Source: Phycisphaerae bacterium
Lineage (GTDB): Bacteria > Planctomycetota > Phycisphaerae > Tepidisphaerales > Tepidisphaeraceae
NCBI GenBank assembly: GCA_030448225.1
Contig: JAUJNJ010000042.1
Coordinates: 1-42,567, forward strand
Reading direction: 5' to 3'
DNA: 42,567 nucleotides
Position numbers and translations under genes: made by a program. Positions 18,366-27,031 of the stretch are shown here, piece by piece (positions within the stretch are counted from its first letter, which is position 1; every line of letters begins with the position of its first letter). The notes beneath the pieces are model-generated. The model saw only the letters and a list, made by a program, of their open reading frames with translations. It made no database searches and was not told the DNA's origin.

Positions 18366-19058
18366 GGATTAACGCGTGTTCGGATGATAAGGCGGGCGAG
18401 CGCCCCGCCGCCGGGCGAAACGGCCATTCTACTAAGGTATCGGACGGCGGACAAACGCGGGCTTAGAGCGGCACCGCTCCATCGTAGCAGGCTGACGCGC
18501 GGCGCAGCGACATGAAGGCAACGGGGCGCAGTGCCGTCCAAAGTCGATCGACTCATTTCCGCCCAACGGCGCGGCGGGTGCTTGCGGTGTCGCCGCGTTC
18601 GCGAGCAAGGTCCGGTTAAGCATTGAGCGGACCGCCCGGACGAGAGGCAGGACGCCCCTTTTAGCTGGTGGACGCGCCGTTCCGCCCGAGCTCCAAACGG
18701 GTCGCGGCGGATGTCCGATAATCCACCACCCCTCCCCACTGCCCCCGCGGCACGTTGCCGACAGGCTGCGCGAAAAGCGGGCAGCGGTTCGCCGGCCCGC
18801 CCCGCCGTGCCTAGTTTTCGACGAGTGGGCGTGCGGCCGCCGAGCCTCCCGACGCCGAAAACGCCGATCGGGACGCTGGCACGGTCGTTGCCATGGGCTC
18901 GGCGGTGTCGGGGTTCCACCGATGCGCACCCGGGCGGGCCGGATGCGGGTCTTCGGGACATCCCCGCCCGATGAGTTCTCCCCCGCCGGGCGTCCGGCGG
19001 GCGGATCCGACGCTCGTCGGGCACGCTCGATCACGTCCCCCTTCTCATGGAGGCCGCA
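18366..19058. other. Regulatory spacer between lepA and amt
   Basis: The spacer is 693 nt between divergent genes with no credible reading frame. It holds a sigma-54 promoter (18877-18891) and a palindrome GAGCGG-CA-CCGCTC at about 18466-18479, roughly 400 nt upstream of the sigma-54 site. Upstream distance is compatible with an enhancer site, but I could not identify an NtrC consensus. Confidence 0.5.
18877..18891 (+). promoter_or_regulatory. Sigma-54 (RpoN) promoter for amt
   Basis: CTGGCACGGTCGTTGCC contains TGGCAC (18877-18882) and TTGC (18888-18891). The invariant GG (-24) and GC (-12) are exactly 10 nt apart. It matches the YTGGCACGN4TTGC consensus almost base for base. Transcription should start near 18903, leaving a leader of about 155 nt before the amt ATG. 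Confidence 0.85.
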
Positions 19059-20591
19059 ATGCTTTGCGACCGCAGTCCGGGTTGGCCGAAAGGGCCGCTG
19101 TTGTTGTTCGTCGCCGTGTTGGCGCTCTGCTTCTCGCCGCTGGGCTCCTTCGCGCAGGACGCGGCGCCCGCCATGGCCGCGACCCAGCCCGGCGCCGACG
19201 CGGCCACCCCCGCCGCCGCGTCGCCGGCGGTCCAGATCGACAACGGGCTGACCGCCTGGATGCTCGTCAGCACCGCGTTCGTCCTGCTGATGGTCCCGGG
19301 GCTGGCGCTGTTCTACGGCGGCATGGTCCGCGCGAAGAACGTGCTGAACATGTTCCTCTGCTGCATGGTCGCGATCGGCGTGATCGGCCTGCACTGGGTC
19401 ATCATCGGCTACGCCCTGGCCTTCCCCGCCAACGCGCCGATCCTGACCGTCGGCGGGTGGAACGTCCTGGGCTTCGACGCCGGCCTGATCATGCTCAAGG
19501 CCTTCAGCGGCGCCGACCAGATGTACCGCATCGTCACCTCGGGCGACGCGACCGGCGCGCTGCCGACGGGCGTCCCGGAACTGGCGTTCGTCATGTTCCA
19601 GGGCAAGTTCGCCATCATCACGCCGGCCCTGATCGTCGGCGCGGTCGCCGAGCGCGTCCGCTTCGGCCCGTTCATCCTGTTCATGCTGATCTGGTCGACG
19701 ATCGTCTACTGCCCGGTCGCGTACAACGTCTGGAACGTCCAGGGCTCGCTCTGGACCTACGGCGTGCTCGACTTCGCCGGCGGCACCGTGGTGCACGTGC
19801 TGGCGGGCGTCAGCGCGCTGGCCTTGTGCCTCGTGATCGGCCCGCGCAAGGGGTACGGCCGCATCCCGATGCCGCCCCACTCGCTCGGCCTGACGCTGAT
19901 CGGCGCCGGCCTGCTGTGGTTCGGCTGGTTCGGATTCAACGCCGGCTCGACGATCGCGATCCCGGGCAGCGAACTGCCCTCATTCATGGGCATCAGCGCG
20001 ATGGCCTTCGCCGCCACGCAGATCGCCGCCGCCGCCGCCGCCACCGCTTGGATGGTCGCCGAGTGGATGCACCAGGGTAAGCCCACGATCCTCGGCTTCG
20101 CCAGCGGCATGGTCGCGGGCCTCGTCGTGATCACGCCGTGCGCCGGGCACGTCAGCCCGGGCGGCGCGATGCTGATCGGCCTGATCGGCGGCGTCGTGTG
20201 CTACGGCGGGTGCCGGCTGAAGAACATCTTCGGCTACGACGACTCGCTCGACGCGTTCGGCGTCCACGGCGTGGGCGGCGCGGTCGGCGCGCTGCTCGTC
20301 GGCGTCTTCGCCATCCGCCCGGTCATGGGCGGCGGCGCGCAGTTCCTCAAGCAGGCGGTCGGCCTCGGCATCGCCGCCGTCTTCGCCTTCGTCGTGACCT
20401 ACGTCATCGCCATGATCATCCACAAGACGATCGGCATGCGGGTCAGCGAGGACGACGAGCTCGCCGGCCTGGACCTGGCCGTCCACGGCGAGAAGGGGTA
20501 CCACCTCGAGGACGACCTCATCGGCGGCGTCTACACCCCCGAGGGTCACCCCGACGCCCGCGGCACCGCCGCCGTCGCCACCAGCCACTGA
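19059..20591 (+). CDS. amt: Ammonium transporter (Amt family)
   Basis: The product conducts ammonium/ammonia across the inner membrane. The 510-aa product has a signal-like N terminus with a Pro/Ala-rich stretch, then eleven predicted helices. Conserved pieces are LFYGGMVRAKNVLNM, GAVAERVRFGPF, the two pore histidines in GGTVVHVLAGVSAL and DAFGVHGVGGAVGALLVG, and a cytosolic tail (GLDLAVHGEKGY). I start at ATG 19059 because GGAGG at 19049-19053 has ideal spacing; ATG 19047 would put the Shine-Dalgarno inside the gene. No glnK (PII) follows, which is unusual for amt loci. Transcription is predicted to be sigma-54 dependent, hence nitrogen-responsive. Confidence 0.96.
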   Translation: MLCDRSPGWPKGPLLLFVAVLALCFSPLGSFAQDAAPAMAATQPGADAATPAAASPAVQIDNGLTAWMLVSTAFVLLMVPGLALFYGGMVRAKNVLNMFLCCMVAIGVIGLHWVIIGYALAFPANAPILTVGGWNVLGFDAGLIMLKAFSGADQMYRIVTSGDATGALPTGVPELAFVMFQGKFAIITPALIVGAVAERVRFGPFILFMLIWSTIVYCPVAYNVWNVQGSLWTYGVLDFAGGTVVHVLAGVSALALCLVIGPRKGYGRIPMPPHSLGLTLIGAGLLWFGWFGFNAGSTIAIPGSELPSFMGISAMAFAATQIAAAAAATAWMVAEWMHQGKPTILGFASGMVAGLVVITPCAGHVSPGGAMLIGLIGGVVCYGGCRLKNIFGYDDSLDAFGVHGVGGAVGALLVGVFAIRPVMGGGAQFLKQAVGLGIAAVFAFVVTYVIAMIIHKTIGMRVSEDDELAGLDLAVHGEKGYHLEDDLIGGVYTPEGHPDARGTAAVATSH

Positions 20592-20640
20592 CGACGTGCC
20601 CGTCCCGCGCCGACGCCGGACGCCCGCCACGCCTCACGCC

Positions 20641-20671
20641 CCGGACCCCGTGCACAACGCACGGGGTCCGG
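20641..20671 (+). terminator. amt terminator hairpin
   Basis: CCGGACCCCGTGC, loop ACAAC, GCACGGGGTCCGG: a perfect 13-bp stem about 50 nt after the amt stop. There is no strong T-run (GCGGCGTTTCGG follows), so termination strength is uncertain. Confidence 0.6.
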
Positions 20672-20738
20672 CGGCGTTTCGGGAAGCAGCCGACTCGGGC
20701 CCGCTGACCGGAGGGAGATCCGGCGCCTCGTCCGCCCT

Positions 20739-20845
20739 GTAGTTGCGACGCCTGCGTCGCGGTCGACGCGCAGCGGCGAGTCTCTCGGGTTGACCGACGG
20801 ATCGACTTGCGGCTGCGCGCAACGCGACGCAGGCGTCGCAACTAC
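20739..20845. repeat. 107-nt palindromic element (MITE/REP-like)
   Basis: Perfect 23-bp terminal inverted repeats, GTAGTTGCGACGCC... (20739-20761) and the complement (20823-20845), flank 61 nt. Inside, CGCGCAGC (20767-20774) pairs with GCTGCGCG (20812-20819), extending the stem. Each terminal arm also folds on itself (GCGACGC-CT-GCGTCGC). There is no coding content. The structure suggests a non-autonomous mobile or REP-type repeat; only one copy is in the window. Confidence 0.7.
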
Positions 20846-21048
20846 CAGACGATCCTCGCGGAGTACGAGCGCCCGCCGGATTCCGCGCAGTGGCGTCATC
20901 CGTTGCTTGCGCGGGAGCAAGCCGCTCGCCCTTCAACGACGCTGCACGCTCCGGGGCGGCCTTCCGGCCGCGCTCCGCTTGACAGCGGGCTCCGGTCTGC
21001 GGTCAGATGACGAGGCCCCGCGGCGCGTCCGCCGCGCGCCCGCATCCG

Positions 21049-22204
21049 ATGCCCGACTCGAACAGCGCCACGGCAACATCAGCAGCAACGGCCGGCCCAG
21101 CGACCGCATCGCCGGAGCCCGCCGCGCGCGCCGCCCGACCCCCGCGAGCCGCGCGGCGGCGGGACGACGACGACGTCGTCCCGCGCGCCGACGTCGCGGT
21201 ACGCTACGGCGCGGCTCGTGGTCGTGACGCTGGCGGTGCTGATCAAGCTCCTGCTGATCCCCCACGTCGGGCAGGACGCGCCGTCGCTGCTGTTCTTCGC
21301 GTCGGTCATGGCCAACGCGTGGTACGGCGGGTTCGGGCCCGGGTGCGTCGCGACGATCCTCGCGGCGGTCTGCAGCAACTACTTCTTCAAGGAGCCGTAC
21401 TACACGCTCGGGTTCAGCGAGCCGTCGCAGCGGTGGCGGCTGCTGCTGTTCATCTTCGAGGGCGTGTTCATCAGCGTGCTGTGCGACCGGCTCAACGCCG
21501 CCCGCCGCCGCGCCGAGGCGGCGGACCTGCGCGCGCGGAACCTCGAGCGGCGGATCATCGCCGTCAGCGACGCAGCAGCGGCAGATCGGCCACGACCTGC
21601 ACGACGGCCTCGGCCAGCACCTGACCGGCGTCGCGTTCATGAGCCGCCTGCTCAGCCGCCGCCTCGAGCAGCGCGGCGTGCCCGAGGCGGCCGAGGCGAG
21701 CAAGATCGAGGAGCTGGTCAACAAGTCCGTCTCGTGGACGCACTGCTCGCCGCGGGCCTGGCCGGTGGAGATCGACGCCGGCGACCTGCCGTCGGCGGCT
21801 GCGCCAGCTCGCGATGAGCACCGAGGAGATCTTCCCCACCCGCTGCGCCCGTGCGGTTCGACGACCGCTGGTCGTCACAGCTGTCGGGCGTCGCCACCAC
21901 GCACCTCTACCGCATCGCCCAGGAGGCGGTCAGCAACGCGGTGAAGCACGGGCGGGCGTCGCACGTCTGGCTCGAGCTCGCCCGCCGCGGCACCGACGTG
22001 ACCCTGACGATCCGCGACGACGGCCGCGGCGTGCCCGCCGGCGGCGCCGCGGCGGCGGGCGCCGGGATGGGTTTGCAGACGATGGCCTACCGCGCGAGAA
22101 TCATCGGCGGCACGCTCGACGTGCGGGCGGGCGAGTCGGGAGGCACGGTCGTCGCCTGCGCGTGCCCGGCGTCGCGCGACGTGGTCGAACCGGAGCACCC
22201 ATGA
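21049..22204 (+). pseudogene. Sensor histidine kinase (NarX/DesK-type) with DUF4118-like membrane domain, several frameshifts
   Basis: Three or four helices (about 21218-21500) resemble the DUF4118/KdpD-type membrane sensor: LLLIPHVGQDAPSLLFFAS, NAWYGGFGPG, SNYFFKEPYYT. A linker leads to the HisKA_3 dimerisation motif IGHDLHDGLGQHLTG (phosphoacceptor His) in a second frame, then EEIFPT in a third. A HATPase_c domain in a fourth stretch shows HLYRIAQEAVSNAVKHGRA (N box), IRDDGRGVP (G1) and GAGMGLQTMAYRA (G2). At least five frame switches are needed (near 21150, 21570, 21735-21755, 21795 and 21850). Its TGA overlaps the response-regulator ATG (ATGA, 22201-22204), so the two form an operon. The start is uncertain (21049 or 21007). 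Widespread conservation across all frames argues for assembly indels over decay. Confidence 0.75.
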
Positions 22205-22968
22205 GCCACAAGAACGCGACCGCCGCGAACGACGACGCCGCCCAGGAAGCGCGCTGGGACCACGACGGCGGCTCGCCGCCGCCGCGGCGCAAGTCGCGCA
22301 TCCTGCTGGTCGAGGACCACCCGATCGTGCGCCAGGGCCTGGCGCTGCTGATCAACGAGGAGCCGGACCTGGAGGTGTGCGGCCACGCCGAGGACGTCGA
22401 GGGCGGGCACGCGGCGGCGCGAACGCTGCGGCCGGACCTCGTCGTCGTCGACCTGTTCCTCAAGGGCGGCGACGGCCTCACGCTCGTCAAGACGCTCCGC
22501 GAGGAGCAGCCCGACCTGCCGACGCTCGTGCTGTCGATGCACCAGGAGTCGCTCCACGCCGAGCGGGCGCTGCGCGCCGGCGCCCGCGGATACGTCATGA
22601 AGGAGGAAGCGACCGCCCACGTGCTGCGCGCGATCCGCAAAGTGCTCGGCGGGGAGGTCTGCGTCAGCGACCGCGTCGCGTCGCGCCTCCTCTCCCGCGC
22701 CGTTGACGGCGGCGGCCGCGGCGGCGGGCCGCTCGAGCGCCTCAGCGACCGCGAGTTCGAGGTCTTCTCCCTCCTCGGCCAGGGCGTCGGCCCGCGCGAG
22801 ATCGCCGAGCGACTCTCGCTCAGCGTCAAGACGGTCGACGCGCACCGCGAGAACATCAAGTCCAAGCTGGGCATCAAGAGCGGCCCCGCCCTGCTCCGCT
22901 TCGCGATCGAGTACTCGATGGGCGAGCGCATCACCGCCGAACCCGTGTCCACGAAGAACGCGTCGTGA
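22201..22968 (+). CDS. NarL/LuxR-type response regulator
   Basis: The 255-aa cytosolic transcription regulator is the partner of the preceding kinase. After a 30-residue disordered start, the receiver domain begins ILLVEDHPIVRQG (acid pocket Glu38/Asp39). The phosphoacceptor is Asp84 in DLVVVDLFLKG, followed by a conserved Ser (LVLSMHQES) and Lys (GYVMKEEA). A LuxR-type HTH occupies about 183-240 (LSDREFEVFSLLGQG, REIAERLSLSVKTVDAHR). The start ATG at 22201 overlaps the kinase stop by 4 nt, implying translational coupling. The target genes are not known; the neighbours are amt and the zinc locus. Confidence 0.94.
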   Translation: MSHKNATAANDDAAQEARWDHDGGSPPPRRKSRILLVEDHPIVRQGLALLINEEPDLEVCGHAEDVEGGHAAARTLRPDLVVVDLFLKGGDGLTLVKTLREEQPDLPTLVLSMHQESLHAERALRAGARGYVMKEEATAHVLRAIRKVLGGEVCVSDRVASRLLSRAVDGGGRGGGPLERLSDREFEVFSLLGQGVGPREIAERLSLSVKTVDAHRENIKSKLGIKSGPALLRFAIEYSMGERITAEPVSTKNAS

Positions 22969-23094
22969 TCCCCGCCCGCACAATAGGATCGAATCGCCAA
23001 CTCGGCGATCGAGACTCGCGAGCGGGTTGCCCGATCGGCCACCGTGCATTTCTGTCCCGAGACGCGGCCGCACTTGACACGAACCGCGTCCGAT

Positions 23095-23475
23095 ATGAGG
23101 CTGTCGCCCGTGATGCGCGTCGCGTCCATTCTGTTGCTGCTCGCCTTCGCCCTGCTCGGGACGGGCTCGCTTCAGCGCCTGCACGACATGGATCACGCGA
23201 TCCGCGACCGCGCGGCCGACGCCGCCGACGCGTCGCACGCCGGGCATCATCATCATCATCACGGCCATGACGAGGAACCCGTCGCGCCCCTTCACGGCGA
23301 CTGGGACTGCCACCTTCACGCGGTGCTGAACGGTCCGCTCGTCTCGGCGTCGGCGGTGCCGGCCCTGATCCTGCTCGGGCTGTTCGTGGCTTTCCTCACG
23401 CTCCTCCGCTCGCTCCCCGTCTCCCGCCTCGCCGCGATGCGACTCGACTGCCGCGGCCCCCCGATCTCCTGTTAG
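23095..23475 (+). CDS. His-rich small membrane protein of the zinc locus
   Basis: The protein is about 126 aa from ATG 23095 (alternatives at 23044 or 23113). An N-terminal membrane or signal helix (SILLLLAFALLGTGS) is followed by a periplasmic loop rich in histidine (HAGHHHHHHGHDEE) and then DWDCHLHAVLNGP. A second hydrophobic segment (VPALILLGLFVAFLTLL) follows, with a basic tail. The His cluster and CHLH suggest zinc or another transition-metal ligand. It is first in a run with an outer-membrane barrel and znuACB on the same strand. TTGACA occurs at 23074-23079, but no matching -10 box is evident. Confidence 0.75.
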   Translation: MRLSPVMRVASILLLLAFALLGTGSLQRLHDMDHAIRDRAADAADASHAGHHHHHHGHDEEPVAPLHGDWDCHLHAVLNGPLVSASAVPALILLGLFVAFLTLLRSLPVSRLAAMRLDCRGPPISC

Positions 23476-23690
23476 AGCGACGAGCCGAGTCGCTTCGTGC
23501 CTGCGAGCATGCCGCGCGGGAGCACTCCTTCCCGCCGCGCTCGACGGCCGAACGGTTGCCGCGCACGCACGCGCGGCCGCGCGGGCTCGTCCACACGATC
23601 GCCCCTGCGGCACCCCTGGTGGCGGCCGCAGGTGGACGGTCGCGGTTGATCCCAGCTGCAAATCCGAATCGCTCTCGCAGGAGAACGCAC

Positions 23691-25100
23691 ATGCGCACAC
23701 GCATCGGCCGCACGGCGGCTGTGCTGGCGGCGGCGGTCGTCGCCGCCGTCCCGACGGTAGGTTCCGCCCATACCGCCCCCGCCGCCGACCCCCGCGTCGA
23801 TCAACTCGAGCGACGCCTGACCGAGCTCGAACGGCAGTACCGCCAGGACCTCGAGGCCCGCGACCAGGAGATCGACGCCCTTCGGCAACAACTCCAATCG
23901 AATCAGCCGACGCCGACGACACCCGCGTCGCCGGCCCCCGCCGGCGCGGCGACGGACGACGTCGAGCGCACCCGGCAGGACGTGCTGCGCGACCTTGACG
24001 CGAGGGACGCCGACTTGCCGTTGCCCCTCCGCACGCCCGCCGACTTCAACCCGGACATGGCCGTGATCGTCGACACGGTCGGTACCTACTCGCCCGACCG
24101 CGAGAACGACGCTTACAACCGCTTCGACGTCCGCGAGGCCGAGCTCGACCTGCGGGCGGCGGTCGACCCGCGGGCGGACGGCGTGCTCGTGCTGGCGTTC
24201 GAGCGCGACGTCGAGAACCCGATCTTCGCCGAGCAAGGCGGGGAAGAAGAGGAGGAAGGCGGCGGGCCGGAAACGTCGGCGGGCGTGGAGGAGGCGTACA
24301 TCTTCCTCCACGACTTCGGCGTGCCGAACCTCACCGCGAAGCTCGGGCGCTTCCACCTCCGCTTCGGGCGGCAGAACATCCTGCACCTCCACGACCTGCC
24401 CACGACCGACCCCGCGTTCGTCAGCCAGGCGTTCCTCGCGCCCGAGGCCCTGATCGACAGCGGCATCAGCCTCAGTTACGTCGTCCCGAGCGACCTCGTA
24501 GGCGGGCAGTACGTCGAACTCATCGGCGAGGTCATCGCGGGCGAGGGCGCGGGCTCTGAGTCGCCCGTCTTCGGCGGCGACCTCTCGGTCGACTCGCCCG
24601 GCTTCAACGGCCACGTCCTGTGGAACACCGACCTGGCGCAGAACGTGAACTTCGAGCTCGGCGGCTCGTGGCTCACCGGCGAGCGCGACGCCGACAACGG
24701 GCTCGACGCCAACCTCTTCGGCGTCGACGCCACGCTCCTGCTCACCGACTCCACCGGCGGGTTCCGCAACTGGCTGTTCCAGTCCGAGGCGATCTACGGC
24801 GTCGTCGACAACGAGGGCGGCACCGAAGAATCGTTCGGCGCCTACGTCCTCGGCCAGCGCCAGCTCAACCGCGACGTCTACGCCGGCCTGCGCCTCGACT
24901 GGACGCAGAACCCCGACGACGCCGACCAGGAGGCGTGGGGCGTGACGCCGTACGTCAGTTGGTACTGGAGCGAGTTCCTCCGCTTCCGCGCGTCCTACCA
25001 GCACCGCGACGGCGACCGCAACGCCGAGGACATCGTCTACCTCCAGGCGACGTGGATCTTCGGCGCCCACCCGCCCCACCCGTACTGGTCGATGCGATAA
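23691..25100 (+). CDS. Predicted outer-membrane beta-barrel protein, candidate zinc porin
   Basis: The protein has 469 aa from ATG 23691, with CAGGAGA upstream. It has a Sec signal peptide (about 1-28, ending VGSAHTA) and a coiled coil (about 33-68, QLERRLTELERQYRQ). A Pro/Ala/Thr linker leads to a C-terminal domain of alternating amphipathic strands with aromatic ends (for example LHLHDLPTTDPAF, GAYVLGQRQLNRDVYAGLRL). It ends YWSMR. Acidic EEEEE and His pairs lie in loops. A coiled coil followed by a barrel is common in planctomycete and proteobacterial porins. A role in zinc entry is inferred from position before znuACB only. An alternative is a general porin of the phosphate-selective O/P type. 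Confidence 0.8.
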   Translation: MRTRIGRTAAVLAAAVVAAVPTVGSAHTAPAADPRVDQLERRLTELERQYRQDLEARDQEIDALRQQLQSNQPTPTTPASPAPAGAATDDVERTRQDVLRDLDARDADLPLPLRTPADFNPDMAVIVDTVGTYSPDRENDAYNRFDVREAELDLRAAVDPRADGVLVLAFERDVENPIFAEQGGEEEEEGGGPETSAGVEEAYIFLHDFGVPNLTAKLGRFHLRFGRQNILHLHDLPTTDPAFVSQAFLAPEALIDSGISLSYVVPSDLVGGQYVELIGEVIAGEGAGSESPVFGGDLSVDSPGFNGHVLWNTDLAQNVNFELGGSWLTGERDADNGLDANLFGVDATLLLTDSTGGFRNWLFQSEAIYGVVDNEGGTEESFGAYVLGQRQLNRDVYAGLRLDWTQNPDDADQEAWGVTPYVSWYWSEFLRFRASYQHRDGDRNAEDIVYLQATWIFGAHPPHPYWSMR

Positions 25101-25115
25101 GTCTCGGTGAATACA

Positions 25116-25312
25116 GTTCACCGCAGAGGCGCGGAGAAGCGAAGAGAAGAAATGAGCCACCGATGGGGCACCGATGAGCACCGATGAAAAGGCTTGGATA
25201 GCTGCGATCACGCCTTTTCGGTTTGCTGCTTTTATTCATCGGTGTTCATCGGTGCCCCATCGGTGGCTAATCCTGCCGCATCCTCCGCGCGTTCCGCGTC
25301 TCCGCGGTTCAA
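25116..25312. repeat. Nested palindromes built from CACCGATG and CCGCRGAG units
   Basis: The inner arms (25156-25188 and 25235-25267) are complementary at 32 of 33 positions; each contains three copies of CACCGATG. The outer arms (25116-25141 and 25283-25312) are an imperfect inverted pair of CCGCAGAGGCGCGGAG type. The loop is about 46 nt. The element fills the 231-nt gap between the barrel gene and znuA. Confidence 0.8.
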
Positions 25313-25331
25313 CATTTGAAGGAACGATGCT

Positions 25332-26300
25332 GTGAAAACGAAACACCTGCTGAACTCGATCGCCCTCGTGCTGCTGTTCGCGGCGGCGCCGGCGGGCGCG
25401 AACCTGAAGATCGTCACCACCACGACCGACTTCGCCGACCTCGCCCGCCGGATCGGCGGGGACCGGGTGGAGGTGCGGTCGGTGATGAAGGGGCCGGAGA
25501 ACCTGCACAACGTGATGGCGAAGCCGACCGAGATGGTCGCGCTCAACAAGGCCGACCTGTTCGTCCACGGCGGGCTCGACGCCGAGCCGTGGCGCGACAA
25601 CCTGCTGAAGGGCGCCCGCAACCCGCGCGTGGCGGCGGGCCGGCCGGGCAACGTCGACATGAGCCGGGGGATCGAGCTGCGCGACGTCCCCGCCGGCCGC
25701 CTCGACCGCGCCGGCGGCGACGTCCACGCCTACGGCGACCCGCACTACGCGCTGCACCCGGCCAACGCGCAGCGCATGGCCGTCACGCTCGCGCGGGCGT
25801 TGATCGCCGCCGATCCCGCCAACGGCGACTTCTACCGCGAGAACGCCCGGCAGTTCGTGAACGAGATGGCCGACCTGCACACGGCGCTGCGCGAACAGCT
25901 CGCGCCGCTGGGCCGGCTCAAGGTCGTCACGTTCCACCCGGCGTGGGGCTACTTCGCCGACGCGTTCGGCCTCGACGTCGTGGGCACGATCGAGCCGCAG
26001 CCCGGCATCACCCCCTCGCCCGCGCAGGTGCGGCAGATCATCGACCGGATGAAGGCGGCGGGCGTGAAGGTCGTGATCGTCGAGACCTACAGCGACGCCG
26101 ACCTCGCGCGGGCGGTGGCCGAGCGCGCGGGCGCGTCGGTCGTCGTGCTGCCGGACCACGTGCTCGGCGTGCCGCAGGCGGACTCGTACGCCGCCCTGTT
26201 CCGCCACAACGTCGGCAAGATCATCGAGGCCGCCCGCGCCGCCGGCATCGAACCCGCCGCCGCAGCAGGAGCCGCGGGACCCACGACGGGGGCCGAGTGA
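25332..26300 (+). CDS. znuA: Zinc ABC transporter, periplasmic binding protein
   Basis: The 322-aa solute-binding protein delivers zinc to ZnuBC. The start is GTG 25332 with GAAGGAA upstream. The signal peptide (about 1-23) is followed by KIVTTTTDFADLARRIGG, typical of cluster A-I metal-binding proteins. Likely ligands are His59 (ENLHN), His138 (GDPHYALHP), His202 (VTFHPAWGYF) and an acidic residue in ETYSDAD (Glu251 to Asp257). A third histidine, where manganese binders have Glu, argues for zinc. The usual His-rich loop of ZnuA is absent; His-rich character is instead in neighbouring small proteins. The stop overlaps the GTG of znuC (GTGA). Confidence 0.92.
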   Translation: MKTKHLLNSIALVLLFAAAPAGANLKIVTTTTDFADLARRIGGDRVEVRSVMKGPENLHNVMAKPTEMVALNKADLFVHGGLDAEPWRDNLLKGARNPRVAAGRPGNVDMSRGIELRDVPAGRLDRAGGDVHAYGDPHYALHPANAQRMAVTLARALIAADPANGDFYRENARQFVNEMADLHTALREQLAPLGRLKVVTFHPAWGYFADAFGLDVVGTIEPQPGITPSPAQVRQIIDRMKAAGVKVVIVETYSDADLARAVAERAGASVVVLPDHVLGVPQADSYAALFRHNVGKIIEAARAAGIEPAAAAGAAGPTTGAE

Positions 26301-27031
26301 ACGGCGGCGGCGGCGGCGGCGCGGACGCGACCGAGGTCGAGCTGCGCGACGCGGCGTTCGGCTACGCGGGGCGGCCGGTGGTGCGCGTCGACGGCGTGCT
26401 GCGTGTCGAGCGGGGGCGGTGCCTCGGCATGTTTGGTCCGAACGGGTCGGGCAAGACCACGCTCGTGCGCGGCCTCCTCGGACTGATCCGCCCGACGTCC
26501 GGCCGCGTCGAGCAGCCCGGCCGCGGCAGGCGCGGCTACCTGCCGCAGCACCGCAGCGCAGAGCCGACCTGGCCGATGACCGCCCTCGACGCCGCCGCCC
26601 TGCCGCTGTCGGCCGGGCGGCGGTTCGGCTGGACGCGGGGCCTCGCGCCCCGCCTGCGCGCCGCGATGGACCGCCTCGGCGTCGCCGACCTCGCCGACCG
26701 GCCGTTCGCGCGACTCAGCGGCGGGCAGCAGCAGCGCGTGATGCTCGCCGGCGCGCTGGCTGCCGAGCCGGGCCTCCTCGTCCTCGACGAGCCGACCGAC
26801 GGCCTCGACCTCGCGTCGCGCGACCTGCTGCTGAACGTGCTCGGCGCCGCCGTCCGCGCCGGCGTCGCCGCCGTCGTCGTCAGCCACTCGATGCGCGACT
26901 TGGAATCGCTCTGCGAGCACACGGCGTGGCTCGAGCCGGCGCGCGAACCCGGCGCGGCGAGCGTCGCGCACGTCATCCCAGCCGCCGCGCTGCGGGAGCG
27001 ACTGGCGCCGGCGGGACGGGCGACCGCATGA
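26297..27031 (+). CDS. znuC: Zinc ABC transporter, ATPase
   Basis: The 244-aa cytosolic ATPase powers zinc import through ZnuB. GTG 26297 overlaps the znuA stop by 4 nt. Motifs are Walker A GPNGSGKTT, a Q-loop in GYLPQHR, signature LSGGQQQR, Walker B LLVLDEPTDGLD and the switch His in VVSHSMRD. It starts with a Gly run (NGGGGGG). Length is normal. Translational coupling through znuA and znuB (ATGA overlap at 27028-27031) indicates one operon. Confidence 0.94.
   Translation: MNGGGGGGADATEVELRDAAFGYAGRPVVRVDGVLRVERGRCLGMFGPNGSGKTTLVRGLLGLIRPTSGRVEQPGRGRRGYLPQHRSAEPTWPMTALDAAALPLSAGRRFGWTRGLAPRLRAAMDRLGVADLADRPFARLSGGQQQRVMLAGALAAEPGLLVLDEPTDGLDLASRDLLLNVLGAAVRAGVAAVVVSHSMRDLESLCEHTAWLEPAREPGAASVAHVIPAAALRERLAPAGRATA

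Larger units (their letters stand above)
20592..21048. other. Spacer with amt terminator and palindromic repeat
   Basis: The spacer is about 450 nt. It contains the hairpin at 20641-20671 and the long palindrome at 20739-20845. The remainder (20846-21048) has no clear feature. Confidence 0.5.

Noticed and set aside
19047..19058. ATG 19047 as amt start
   Set aside because: The GGAGG at 19049-19053 is at the right distance for ATG 19059 and would lie within the gene otherwise.
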